This document shows, in pieces, positions 14,838 to 22,642 of a DNA stretch of 46,496 nucleotides (positions are counted from its first letter, which is position 1; each line of letters opens with the position of its first letter). Source of the stretch: Streptomyces rishiriensis (GTDB lineage Bacteria > Actinomycetota > Actinomycetes > Streptomycetales > Streptomycetaceae); assembly GCF_003112535.1 (NCBI RefSeq), contig NZ_BEWA01000032.1:1-46496 (forward strand), written 5' to 3'. The position numbers and the translations under genes were made by a program. The notes beneath the pieces were generated by a model, which ran no database searches, had not been told where the DNA came from, and was given only the letters and a program-made list of their open reading frames with translations.

Positions 14838-15503
14838 TCACCAGTCCTTCTGACCGGTCGTCTTCGCCGGGCCGAGGACGTCGACGTGGCCGTGATCGCC
14901 GTAGAGGGAAACCCGCCAGCGGGCGAAGACGTCGGCGGTGCGGTCCGCCTCTTCCTCTTCAGCCACACCGTAGTCGACCCGCACCACGGCCTCGCTGCGG
15001 GCGCTGCCCGCGGGCACGCGGATGCGGACGCTCGTCACGTGGGCGGCGATGGCGGCATCCGCTTTCGGGAGGCCCGAGGCGAGGTACGCGCGGAATTCGC
15101 GGAGCATCGGGAACCAGCGGTTCGGACCGCTCGTCGGCACGCTCCCGTAGTCGTCCGTGGTGGTGTCGGGGAGACTGCCCTGATCGTCCGAGGTGGTGTC
15201 GGGCAAGGTTCCCTGATCGTCGGACGTGGTGTCGGGCAAGGTTCCCTGATCGTCGGACGTGGTGTCGGGCAAAGTCCCCTGGTCATCGGACGTGGTGTCG
15301 GGCAAGGTTCCCTGATCGTCGGACGTGGTGTCGGGCAGGTTCTCCTGGCCGTCGTCGCTCGTCTCGTCCATCGCGGACGATCCTTGGCCGGCTTCGGCCA
15401 CCGCTCGTGTCCCGGGGCGTTCCGTACCGCAGGCGGCAAGCGGCAGACAGCAACAGGCGAGCAGGACCGCGACGGACGCGTACCGAGTCATGATCTTCTT
15501 CAA
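14838..15503 (-). CDS. secreted lipoprotein with acidic 11-residue repeats
   Basis: 221 residues from TTG 15503, with AAGGGGG about 10 nt upstream; an ATG at 15491 would remove four residues. MKKIMTRYASVAVLLACCCL with the lipobox LAAC (Cys25) marks a lipoprotein. Residues 56-121 are six copies of LPDTTSDDQGT (the last two diverged), a low-complexity acidic spacer probably lifting the C-terminal domain off the membrane. The C-terminal domain (about 125-221) has alternating beta strands and ends TTGQKDW; I do not recognise it. The gene is flanked by a membrane-protein gene (convergent) and a GH16 lipoprotein gene (divergent). Confidence 0.8.
   Translation of the reverse strand: MKKIMTRYASVAVLLACCCLPLAACGTERPGTRAVAEAGQGSSAMDETSDDGQENLPDTTSDDQGTLPDTTSDDQGTLPDTTSDDQGTLPDTTSDDQGTLPDTTSDDQGSLPDTTTDDYGSVPTSGPNRWFPMLREFRAYLASGLPKADAAIAAHVTSVRIRVPAGSARSEAVVRVDYGVAEEEEADRTADVFARWRVSLYGDHGHVDVLGPAKTTGQKDW
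15141..15338 (-). repeat. 33-bp tandem repeat inside the lipoprotein gene
   Basis: Six in-frame 33-bp units encoding LPDTTSDDQGT. The central four are nearly identical at the DNA level, the outer ones diverged, which suggests recent expansion by slippage or unequal exchange. Copy number could differ between strains without breaking the frame. Confidence 0.9.
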
Positions 15504-15739
15504 CTGGAGCCCCCTTCACACGGTGAGAGAGCCGCGCGCGGCCCGGGGTTCCATCAATCCCGTCATCACGTCTCGCCGCCGGTGCCGGTGCCGAGGAGGA
15601 TCAGTCCCTGGTCGTGCCGCACGGCATATCCGATTACGGTTCAAGGCGCGGTGCGCGCAGCCCGGCTTACCGTGACCGGCGGGATCCGCACCGCCGTCCT
15701 CGACCACCTTCTTCCACACGATCCCTCAGGAGCAGCGCG

Positions 15740-16594
15740 ATGAACCGACGCACCGTCCTGGCAGTTGTGCTCGCGCTGAGCGGACTGCTGTGCGGCTGCG
15801 GCTCCGCGGAGGAGCCGCCGTCGCCCTCCAGCCGGGAAAATCCCTTCTGGCAGGCGGAGTTCGACGGAGAGGCGGCCACTCGCCCGTCGGAGGAGTCCTG
15901 GAACACGGAGACGGGGAACCGGGACGCCGAGGGGTGGGGCAACAACGAACTGCAGTACTACACGGACGAGGCGGCCAACTCCGGCCTTGACGGCGAGGGC
16001 CATCTGTTGATCTCTGCGCGGCCGGCTCCCGCCGACGCCCGGCTGCCCTGCTACACGCAGGAGTTCTGCACCTGGACGTCGGCTCGTCTGACCACCGAGG
16101 GAAAGGTCGCTCTCACGCACGGTCGCGCGGAGATCCGCGCGAAGCTTCCCACCGGCACCGGTCTGCTGCCGGCGATCTGGATGCTCGGCGACAACGGGGC
16201 CGAATGGCCCGCACAAGGCGAGATAGACATCTGCGAGGTGGTCGGCCGGGAACCGCGAACCGTGTACGGCACCGCGCACGGGCCGGCCTACTTCAACGAG
16301 AACGGGATCGGCGGCTCCCTCACCCTCCCGGCCGACGCCTCGCAGGCGTTCCACACATACGCCGTGGACAAACAGCCGCGGCGCATCACCTGGTCCGTGG
16401 ACGGGAAGCCGTACTTCACCTTGACTCCCTCGAAGCTGCCCGCACCACGCGACTGGGTCTTCGAGCAGGACATGCACCTGCTGCTCAATGTGGCCGTCGG
16501 AGGCGACTGGCCCGGCCCGCCCGACGCCTCGACGCCGTCCCCCGCGACGATGACGATCGACTACGTGCGCCTCTACGGCAAGGGCCGGGCCTGA
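15740..16594 (+). CDS. GH16 family beta-glucanase lipoprotein
   Basis: 284 residues from ATG 15740 (CAGGAG upstream). The signal peptide ends in the lipobox LLCGC (Cys19 or Cys21), so it is probably membrane-anchored outside the cell. The GH16 domain (about 38-284) shows the catalytic motif EIDICE, with Glu161 as nucleophile, Asp163 as helper and Glu166 as acid/base, and the typical FHTYAVD...ITWSVDG and LLLNVAVGGDWPG strands. GH16 enzymes of this form hydrolyse beta-1,3(-1,4)-glucans such as laminarin. Monocistronic. Confidence 0.9.
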   Translation: MNRRTVLAVVLALSGLLCGCGSAEEPPSPSSRENPFWQAEFDGEAATRPSEESWNTETGNRDAEGWGNNELQYYTDEAANSGLDGEGHLLISARPAPADARLPCYTQEFCTWTSARLTTEGKVALTHGRAEIRAKLPTGTGLLPAIWMLGDNGAEWPAQGEIDICEVVGREPRTVYGTAHGPAYFNENGIGGSLTLPADASQAFHTYAVDKQPRRITWSVDGKPYFTLTPSKLPAPRDWVFEQDMHLLLNVAVGGDWPGPPDASTPSPATMTIDYVRLYGKGRA

Positions 16595-16626
16595 CGTCGG
16601 TTGCGTCCACGGCAAGCCCGGCACCA

Positions 16627-16642
16627 CATGACACTTGTCATG
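16627..16642. promoter_or_regulatory. palindromic operator upstream of the SLIGG protein gene
   Basis: CATGACA (16627-16633), CT, TGTCATG (16636-16642): a perfect 7-2-7 inverted repeat about 60 nt upstream of ATG 16701, just upstream of where the -35 box should be. This position suits an activator such as a response regulator. No cognate regulator is encoded next to it. Confidence 0.5.
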
Positions 16643-16687
16643 CACAACCTTGGATGACTGCCACTGAGGCTCAAGTGCCGCCGCCCG

Positions 16688-16693
16688 TAAGGT
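16688..16693 (+). promoter_or_regulatory. -10 box, leaderless transcript
   Basis: TAAGGT lies 7 nt before ATG 16701, and no Shine-Dalgarno is present. The -35 (CTGAGG near 16664-16669) is poor, which agrees with activator dependence from the palindrome upstream. Confidence 0.45.
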
Positions 16694-16700
16694 ACTTCTC

Positions 16701-17054
16701 ATGACGAAGAGCAACGGCGAGAAGCCGCGGAAGACCGACGTCAAGGTGAGCCTGATCGGCGGGCATCGTCTGGAGGGCGCCACCCTCCACGAGCGGACGG
16801 TCACCGCCTCCCTGATCGGCGGCGCCGACGTCGATCTGACAGACATCGACGTCCCCGACGGTGCCGAGCTGCGTATCACCAAGCTGAGCCTGATCGGCGG
16901 CGTCAGTCTCAAAGTCCGCCGTGACGTCCGGGTGGAGGTCCACGGCCTGCGGCTGGGCGGAGTGAAGGACGACGGCCCGAGCCGGTCCGGCGGCCCGACG
17001 GTCCGCATCGACGCCTGGGGCCTGGTCGGCGGAGTCACCGTCGTCCGCCCCTGA
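16701..17054 (+). CDS. small protein with repeated SLIGG motifs (LiaF C-terminal-like)
   Basis: 117 residues. Three SLIGG motifs (KVSLIGGHRL, TASLIGGADV, KLSLIGGVSL) and the related LRLGGV and GLVGGVTV appear at intervals of 20-35 residues, as expected for a short right-handed beta-helix. The same motif pattern is seen in the cytoplasmic C-terminal domain of LiaF-type cell-wall-antibiotic response proteins and DUF1707-linked proteins. No membrane helix is present, so it is a soluble stand-alone version. Apparently leaderless and behind a perfect palindrome. Role uncertain; a link to envelope stress is an inference. Confidence 0.7.
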   Translation: MTKSNGEKPRKTDVKVSLIGGHRLEGATLHERTVTASLIGGADVDLTDIDVPDGAELRITKLSLIGGVSLKVRRDVRVEVHGLRLGGVKDDGPSRSGGPTVRIDAWGLVGGVTVVRP

Positions 17055-17118
17055 GATGAGCTCACAGCCGGGTCTGCGGGTCAGGGGGCCGGTCGGGTCC
17101 GCTGAAGCCAGGGGCTGG

Positions 17119-17499
17119 TCAGCCCGCTGTGGGGTTCTGCGGGAGCTGCGTTCGCACGAAGCCGTGACTCCGCTCCACTTTCGCCACGTGCAGCGTGTAG
17201 CGCTGGTACCACTCGGCTCGCCCGCGGTTCTGCGCCGCGCGGTGCTCGGCGTTGCTCCGCCACTGGGTGAGGGCGTCGGCGTCGCGGAAGTACGCGACCG
17301 TGATGCCCAGCCCACCGGGAGTCTGCGCGTGGTCCATCCCCAGGAACCCGGGTACCTCCTTCACCAGGTCTTCCATACGGGCGTTGGTCTCGCTGTAGCC
17401 GCTCTGGCCCTCGGTCCGCAGCGCGGTGAAGACAGCGACGTAGTAGGGCGGTTCATAGGCCTCGACGGGCACGACGGGCAGTTCCGGGTGATCGCTCAT
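17119..17499 (-). CDS. antibiotic biosynthesis monooxygenase (ABM)-fold protein
   Basis: 126 residues from ATG 17499. The ABM ferredoxin-like fold shows in YYVAVFTALRTEGQSGYSET, VKEVPGFLGMDHAQTPGGLG, ITVAYFRDADALTQWRSNAEH and WYQRYTLHVAKVERSHGF. The family includes small cofactor-free monooxygenases and heme-degrading enzymes, but many members have unknown substrates. A TACGGT box on the minus strand 6 nt before the ATG and no ribosome site suggest another leaderless start. Confidence 0.82.
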   Translation of the reverse strand: MSDHPELPVVPVEAYEPPYYVAVFTALRTEGQSGYSETNARMEDLVKEVPGFLGMDHAQTPGGLGITVAYFRDADALTQWRSNAEHRAAQNRGRAEWYQRYTLHVAKVERSHGFVRTQLPQNPTAG

Positions 17500-17573
17500 G
17501 ACGTCACCGTAGGGCGGTACGCGACCCATGATCCAGCGGCTTTGCCGAACGGGATCCCGGAGGGATCGGACTC

Positions 17574-17801
17574 TTGACCGGAGCGTTCGACATCGGGCGC
17601 GAGCGCCTGGCCGGCCGCATGACCGGGCCTGTCATGGACAGCGGCGAGGGCTCGGACACCGAGGTCGACTCCATGACCGACGAGGAGTACCTCTGGGAGC
17701 CGGTGTCCGGCTGCTGGTCGGTGAGGCGGCGCGCGAGCGGGTCGGGGCCGCGCGTGACTCTCCCGGATGCCGACGACCGCCCGAGGCAAGGGGACGGCTG
17801 A
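17574..17801 (+). pseudogene. DinB-like protein, N-terminal fragment
   Basis: 75 codons whose centre, RLAGRMTGPVMD... then MTDEEYLWEPVSGCWSVRRR, matches the start of the DinB/mycothiol-dependent four-helix family. After SVRRR the sequence stops resembling the family and ends at 17801, far short of the usual length of about 170 residues. The metal-binding histidines of the later helices are absent. I infer a deletion that joined this fragment to the phosphotransferase-like remnant 3 nt downstream. Confidence 0.6.
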
Positions 17802-17803
17802 CC

Positions 17804-18559
17804 GTGCTGGTGTCGGAGGTGGTGCGTGCGGTGGCCGCGGCCAGATCGATCGCCCTGTCACTCGGCCCGGCGGCCGACGACGTGACGGTTCTTCATGACT
17901 CGAACAAGCTCACTCTGCGTCTGCTGCCCTGTGACGTCGTGGCCCGGGTGGCTCCTGTCACGCATCAGGTCGCCCGGTTCGAAGTCGACCTGGCCCAGCG
18001 GCTCGCCGGGGCCGGGTGCCCGGTGGCGGTGCTCGACCCCCGAGTGGAGCCACGCGTCCACGAACGTGACGGCTTCGTCGTCACGTTGTGGACCCACTAG
18101 GCGTCGGTGGCCTCCCGAGAGGCCTCACCGGCCGACTACGCCGACGCGCTCCAGCGGTTGCATGCGGGCATGAGCCGGCTCGACGTCCCGACGCCGCACT
18201 TCACGGATCGGGTCGAGCAGGCGCGACTGCTCGTGGCGAACCGCGACCGCACCCCGGCACTCCCCGACGCGGACCGGGAGTTGCCCGGCGACACGTTGCG
18301 AAGCCTGGGACGCGTGGTCGGCGAACGCGGCGGCGCCGAGCAGCTGCTGCACCGCGAGCCGCACCCGGGCAACGTGCTCGCCACCCCGCACGGGTTGGTG
18401 TTCATCGACCTTGAGACGTGTTGCCGTGGGCCCGTCGCATTCGATCTCGCCCATGCCCCCGAAGCGGTCGGCGAGCGATATCCGGCTGCCGATCCACTCC
18501 TCAGATCAGAACCGCGCTCGATCGCCACGGTTTTGACGTCCATGGCTGATCGGGGCTGA
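17804..18559 (+). pseudogene. aminoglycoside phosphotransferase-family kinase, nonsense-interrupted
   Basis: The reading frame from GTG 17804 shows N-lobe features (LHDSNKLTLRLLPCDVVARV, then VARFEVDLAQRLAGAGCPVA) and runs to an in-frame TAG at 18098-18100. The same frame continues ASREASPADYADALQRLHAG, then the catalytic-loop remnant LLHREPHPGNVLATPHGLVF and the metal-site FIDLETCCRGPVAFDLAH. A one-base change (for example TAC to TAG) explains the stop. The usual Gly after the catalytic-loop His is Arg (HRE instead of HGE/HGD), and the C-terminus is cut short. The kinase is therefore very likely dead. Confidence 0.75.
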
Positions 18560-18639
18560 TCGTGACTCGTCGCGGCTGGTCGTGTCGCGGACCTCGGTGA
18601 TGGTCGCCGGCCGTCGAGCGGAGGGCGGGAAATGGCGAA

Positions 18640-18663
18640 GGCAAGGAGATCGCTCTCCTTGCC
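18640..18663. terminator. perfect hairpin upstream of the rifamycin element
   Basis: GGCAAGGAGA (18640-18649), TCGC loop, TCTCCTTGCC (18654-18663). A 10-bp stem with a 4-nt loop, 80 nt after the phosphotransferase remnant and 24 nt before the rifamycin-associated element. It probably insulates rph from upstream transcription. Confidence 0.6.
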
Positions 18664-18686
18664 TCTCCTAAGTTATAGCGCGCCAG

Positions 18687-18705
18687 GGGGCTTGCCGCAA
18701 GCCCC
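18687..18705. promoter_or_regulatory. rifamycin-associated element (RAE)
   Basis: GGGGCTTGC (18687-18695), a central C, then GCAAGCCCC (18697-18705): a perfect 9-1-9 palindrome of 19 bp. It matches the RAE found upstream of rifampin-inactivating genes of actinomycetes, which is required for rifampin induction. It lies 209 nt upstream of the rph start, the only such gene here. Confidence 0.85.
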
Positions 18706-18914
18706 GGGTGGGGGCGCAGAATCGTCGGCCGAGGCCACAACCTGCGGAAATGAGGGCGCGACGTGCTTGTGTTGTTGTCGACGTACGGGGGACGCGGTGA
18801 CGTCGAACCGGCGGTGGGGCCGGCCAGGCCATGGCGAGCGCTCGGGAACGCGCCGGCGATGCGATCGTCGAGTGCTGTGCGACCGGACGGCACGGCCGTC
18901 TCGGAGGTGTCGCG

Positions 18915-21533
18915 ATGACGGGGCAGTATGTGCTGGGCCTTCAGGACGTCGACGTCAGGCAGATCGCGGTCGTCGGCGGCAAGGGCGCGCAGCTGGGCGC
19001 CCTGTCGCGGATCGAAGGCGTCCGCGTGCCGGACGGCTTCTGCGTGACGACGGACGCCTTCCGACGGCTCATGGCCGAAGCGCCGTCGATCGACGATCTG
19101 CTCGATCGGCTGTCGCGCCTGAGCACGGACGACCGGGAGGCGGTCCGCACGCTCAGCGCGCAGATCCGTCGGACCGTCGAGGAGATCACCGTCCCCGGCG
19201 ACATCGCGGCGGCCATCACCGGCGCGCTCGCCGAATACGGTGAGCACGCGGCCTACGCCGTGCGATCCAGCGCGACCGCGGAGGACCTGCCGACGGCCTC
19301 CTTCGCCGGCCAGCAGGACACGTACCTGAACGTCGTGGGGCCGACGGCGGTCCTCCGGCACGTCAGCCGGTGCTGGGCCTCGTTGTTCACCGAGCGGGCG
19401 GTGACCTACCGTCGGCGCAACGGCATCGACCACCGTACGGTTCACATGGCCGTGGTCGTGCAGCGGATGGTCTTCCCCGACGCGTCCGGCATCCTGTTCA
19501 CGGCCGACCCCGTCACGGGCAACCGGAAGGTCGCCACCGTGGACGCCGGCTTCGGCCTCGGCGAGGCTCTGGTCTCCGGCCTGGTGAACCCCGACGTCTT
19601 CAAGGTGCGAGACGGCGAGATCGTCGACAAGGCCATCGCCGTCAAACAGCGTGCCGTCCATGCCCTGCCGGCCGGCGGGACGCAGGACGTGGCGATCGAC
19701 CCGGAGCGGCGGACGGAGCCGGCGCTGACGGGTGCTCAGGTCGTGCGGCTCGTGGAGCTCGGGCGGCGGATCGAGGCGCGCTTCGGCCGTCCGCAGGACA
19801 TCGAATGGTGTCTGGCCGACGGCGGCTTCCGGATCGTGCAGAGCCGGCCGATCACGACGCTGTTCCCCGTCCCCGAGACGGATGACCAGGACAATCACGT
19901 CTACATCTCCGTCGGGCACCAGCAGATGATGACCGACCCCATGAAACCCCTGGGGCTCTCCGTGTGGCAGCTGACGGCCATGGCGCCGATGCACGAGGCC
20001 GGCGGGAGGCTGTTCGTCGACGCCACCCGGCGCCTCGCCTCGCCCGCGAGCCGTGCCGCGCTCCTCGACCTCATCGGGAAAGGCGATCCGGTGATCAGGG
20101 ACGCGCTGGAGACGGTTCTCAGCCGTGAGGGCTTCCTCCCGTCGCTCCCCGACGCGGGTCCCGTGGGGCCGCCGCCCGCAGGCGCACCAGCGCCGATCCC
20201 GACCGATCCGGCCGTCGTCACCGAACTCGTCGAGCGCAACCAGGCGGACCTCGCCGCCCTGAAGCGCGACATCCGGACGAAGACCGGGCCGGCCCTGTTC
20301 GACTTCCTGCTGGAGGCATTCGAGAAGCACAGGCGGACGCTCGGCGACCGGCAGAGCATGCAGGCGATCATGGCGGGCATGGAGGCCACCTGGTGGCTCA
20401 ACGACACGCTGCAGGAGTGGCTCGGCGAGAAGAACGCGGCGGACACGCTCACGCTGTCCGCGCCCGGCAACATCACCTCGGAGATGGGGCTGGCGCTGCT
20501 CGACGTCGCGGACGCGATCCGCCCGCATCCGGAGGTGGTGGCCTTCCTGCAGGGCGTCGAGGACGGGGACTTCCTCGACGAGTTGGCGAAGCTCCCGGGC
20601 GGGACCGAAGCGCGTGAAGCCCTCGAGGCCTACCTCGACCGGTACGGGATGCGCTGCGTCGGCGAGATCGACATCACGCGGCCGCGTTGGAGCGAGCGCC
20701 CCACCACCCTCCTGCCGGTCGTCCTCGACCACGTCCGCAACTTCGAGCCGGGTGCGGCCGAGGAGCGCTTCGAGCGCGGGCGGCAGAAGGCGCAGCAGAA
20801 GGAACAGGACGTGCTGTCACGCCTGCGGGCCCTGCCGGACGGGGAGTCGAAAGCCGCCGAGGCCAAGCGGATGATCGACCGGCTCCGCACCTTCATCGGA
20901 TACCGCGAGTACCCCAAGTACGGGATCATCAGCCGCTACTTCGTCTACAAGCAGGCCCTGCTGGGCGAGGCCGAGCGCCTCGTGGAGACCGGCGTGCTCT
21001 CCGACCGTGAGGACGTCTTCTACCTCACGTTCCAGGAGTTCCACGACGTCGTGCGCTCGCACCGGGTGGACGACGACCTCATCCGGCAGCGCAAGGAGGC
21101 GTTCCGTTCCTACCACGCGCTCACCCCGCCCCGGGTGCTCACGTCCGAGGGCGAGGCGGTCACCGGGGCGTACCGGCGCGACGACGTGCCGGCCGGCGCG
21201 CTGAGCGGCCTGCCGGTGTCCGCCGGGACCGTCGAAGGAAGGGCCCGCGTCGTCCTCGACATGGCGGACGCCGATCTGGAGGCGGATGACATCCTGGTCA
21301 CGGCCTACACGGACCCCAGCTGGTCGCCCCTCTTCGTCGGCATCGCGGGCCTGGTGACGGAGGTGGGCGGGCTGATGACCCATGGTGCCGTGATCGCCCG
21401 GGAGTACGGCCTGCCGGCCGTCGTGGGCGTGGAGGGGGCCACCCGGCTGATCCAGGACGGGCAGCGGATCCGCGTGCACGGAACCGACGGCTACGTCGAG
21501 ATCCTGACCACGGACGGACAGCGCCCCGACTGA
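18915..21533 (+). CDS. rph: rifampin phosphotransferase
   Basis: 872 residues from ATG 18915 (GGAGG upstream), the usual length for the family. The enzyme uses ATP to phosphorylate the ansa-chain hydroxyl of rifampin, giving AMP and phosphate. Three domains are visible: an ATP-grasp-like domain (about 1-320) with VGGKGAQLG, VRSSATAEDLPTASFAGQQD and DIEWCLADGGFRIVQSRPITTLFP; a helical rifampin-binding domain (about 330-750) with RYGMRCVGEIDITRPRW and GYREYPKYGIISRYF; and a swivelling phosphohistidine domain (about 780-865) with the catalytic His823 in EVGGLMTHGAVIAREYGLPAVVGV. PEP synthase shares the outer domains, but the middle domain and the RAE upstream decide for RPH. Single-gene transcript ending at a strong hairpin. 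Confidence 0.95.
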   Translation: MTGQYVLGLQDVDVRQIAVVGGKGAQLGALSRIEGVRVPDGFCVTTDAFRRLMAEAPSIDDLLDRLSRLSTDDREAVRTLSAQIRRTVEEITVPGDIAAAITGALAEYGEHAAYAVRSSATAEDLPTASFAGQQDTYLNVVGPTAVLRHVSRCWASLFTERAVTYRRRNGIDHRTVHMAVVVQRMVFPDASGILFTADPVTGNRKVATVDAGFGLGEALVSGLVNPDVFKVRDGEIVDKAIAVKQRAVHALPAGGTQDVAIDPERRTEPALTGAQVVRLVELGRRIEARFGRPQDIEWCLADGGFRIVQSRPITTLFPVPETDDQDNHVYISVGHQQMMTDPMKPLGLSVWQLTAMAPMHEAGGRLFVDATRRLASPASRAALLDLIGKGDPVIRDALETVLSREGFLPSLPDAGPVGPPPAGAPAPIPTDPAVVTELVERNQADLAALKRDIRTKTGPALFDFLLEAFEKHRRTLGDRQSMQAIMAGMEATWWLNDTLQEWLGEKNAADTLTLSAPGNITSEMGLALLDVADAIRPHPEVVAFLQGVEDGDFLDELAKLPGGTEAREALEAYLDRYGMRCVGEIDITRPRWSERPTTLLPVVLDHVRNFEPGAAEERFERGRQKAQQKEQDVLSRLRALPDGESKAAEAKRMIDRLRTFIGYREYPKYGIISRYFVYKQALLGEAERLVETGVLSDREDVFYLTFQEFHDVVRSHRVDDDLIRQRKEAFRSYHALTPPRVLTSEGEAVTGAYRRDDVPAGALSGLPVSAGTVEGRARVVLDMADADLEADDILVTAYTDPSWSPLFVGIAGLVTEVGGLMTHGAVIAREYGLPAVVGVEGATRLIQDGQRIRVHGTDGYVEILTTDGQRPD

Positions 21534-21555
21534 ACGTACTGAACATACTGAACGT
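21529..21555. repeat. 9-bp tandem repeat at the rph stop
   Basis: ACTGAACGT, ACTGAACAT, ACTGAACGT: three 9-bp units that begin in the last rph codon. Each unit repeats TGA in frame, so the stop codon is effectively tripled. Confidence 0.7.
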
Positions 21556-21561
21556 CCGGCT

Positions 21562-21599
21562 CGCCGCCCCGCGTGCGCCGCACGGCGCTCGGGGCGGCG
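21562..21599. terminator. bidirectional terminator between rph and the SMP-30-like gene
   Basis: CGCCGCCCCG (21562-21571) pairs with CGGGGCGGCG (21590-21599), a perfect 10-bp stem with an 18-nt loop, between two convergent stops. Confidence 0.65.
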
Positions 21600-21615
21600 G
21601 CGCCGCGCCGTCAGG

Positions 21616-22458
21616 TCACGGCCGGCCGGCTCCCGGCACGGCGACCTCCAGGGTGAGCACCCGGCCCGTGCCGGGCGTCACCATCTCGGACTCGGTCATG
21701 CCCCGCCACTCCGCCGCCACGACGAACAGCGTCGTCCCGTCGGGGCCGCCCAGTGTGCAGGCGAAACATCCGCGGTCCACCGGCACGGTCTGCAGGACCG
21801 TGCCGCCCTCGCCGACGCGCACGCAGCGGCGGTGGGGCACGTCGGCGTACCAGACGGCGTTCTGCGCGTCGACGCAGATGCCGTCCGGGACGCCGTCGGC
21901 GAGGTCGGCCCACACGCGGCGGTCGGACAGGCCACCGTCCGCGTCGATGGCGAAGGCGACGAGGCTGTGACGGTACGAGTCCGCGACGATCAGTGTGGAG
22001 TCGTCCGCCGTCACCGCCATGCCGTCGGGAAACGCGATGTCGTCGGCCACCTGGCGCATCGAGCCGTCGGGGGCGGCCAGGTGGATGGGTCCGGGCCTGA
22101 ACGCCTCACCTGCCATCGGGTCGAAGCCCGCGCGGTTGACGTAGGCGTTGCTGCGACCGTCCACCACTGTGTCGTTCCAGCCCGGCCGGCCGAGGTCCGT
22201 GTGCGTGACCAGGGAGCCGTCCGGCTCTCGGCGCAGCAGCAGTCCGTCGGAAGACGAGACGATCACCAGCCGGCCGTCCGGGAGCCGGGCCGTGCACAGC
22301 GGCAGTGACGCCACCCGCGCGATCACCTCGCTGCGGCCGGCGAGATCGACGGAGACGACCTCGCCGGCCGACCAGTCGGAGAAGCACAAACGGTCGCCGT
22401 GCCGGCGCGGTGACTCCACCAGGCCCCGGCCGGTGACCAGTGTCCGTACGTCGGTCAT
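21616..22458 (-). CDS. SMP-30/gluconolactonase-like beta-propeller hydrolase
   Basis: 280 residues from ATG 22458. The six-bladed propeller shows the family's metal-binding and core motifs: LVESPRRHGDRLCFSDWSAGEV, then GRSNAYVNRAGFD, ADDIAFPDGMAVTADDSTLIVADSY, and GVPDGICVDAQNAVWYADV. The conserved Asn (RSNAYVN) and Asp (ADSY) near the channel would bind Ca2+ or another divalent cation. The family hydrolyses sugar lactones and related esters. No partner gene suggests the substrate. No signal peptide. Confidence 0.85.
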   Translation of the reverse strand: MTDVRTLVTGRGLVESPRRHGDRLCFSDWSAGEVVSVDLAGRSEVIARVASLPLCTARLPDGRLVIVSSSDGLLLRREPDGSLVTHTDLGRPGWNDTVVDGRSNAYVNRAGFDPMAGEAFRPGPIHLAAPDGSMRQVADDIAFPDGMAVTADDSTLIVADSYRHSLVAFAIDADGGLSDRRVWADLADGVPDGICVDAQNAVWYADVPHRRCVRVGEGGTVLQTVPVDRGCFACTLGGPDGTTLFVVAAEWRGMTESEMVTPGTGRVLTLEVAVPGAGRP

Positions 22459-22642
22459 CCTCGTCGCAGCCTTTCGCCGCGGCCGGCCCGGCGCCCGCCT
22501 CTCACCTTCTACACGAACGCCGGGCGGCCGGATCGACAGGCTCCACGGGATGGGGAGCAGCGTCGGCGCGCGCGTCGTGGCACCGGCGCCGGATGCGGCC
22601 GGGAATCCCGGAGCCCCGGCCGCCGCAATCGGGGGCCAGCGG

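Noticed and set aside
15141..15338. 33-bp repeats as a CRISPR array
   Set aside because: Units are contiguous, in frame and encode LPDTTSDDQGT; there are no unique spacers and no cas genes.
18915..21533. Phosphoenolpyruvate synthase
   Set aside because: It shares the ATP-grasp and phosphohistidine domains, but the middle domain is the rifampin-binding type, the length fits RPH, and an RAE precedes the gene.
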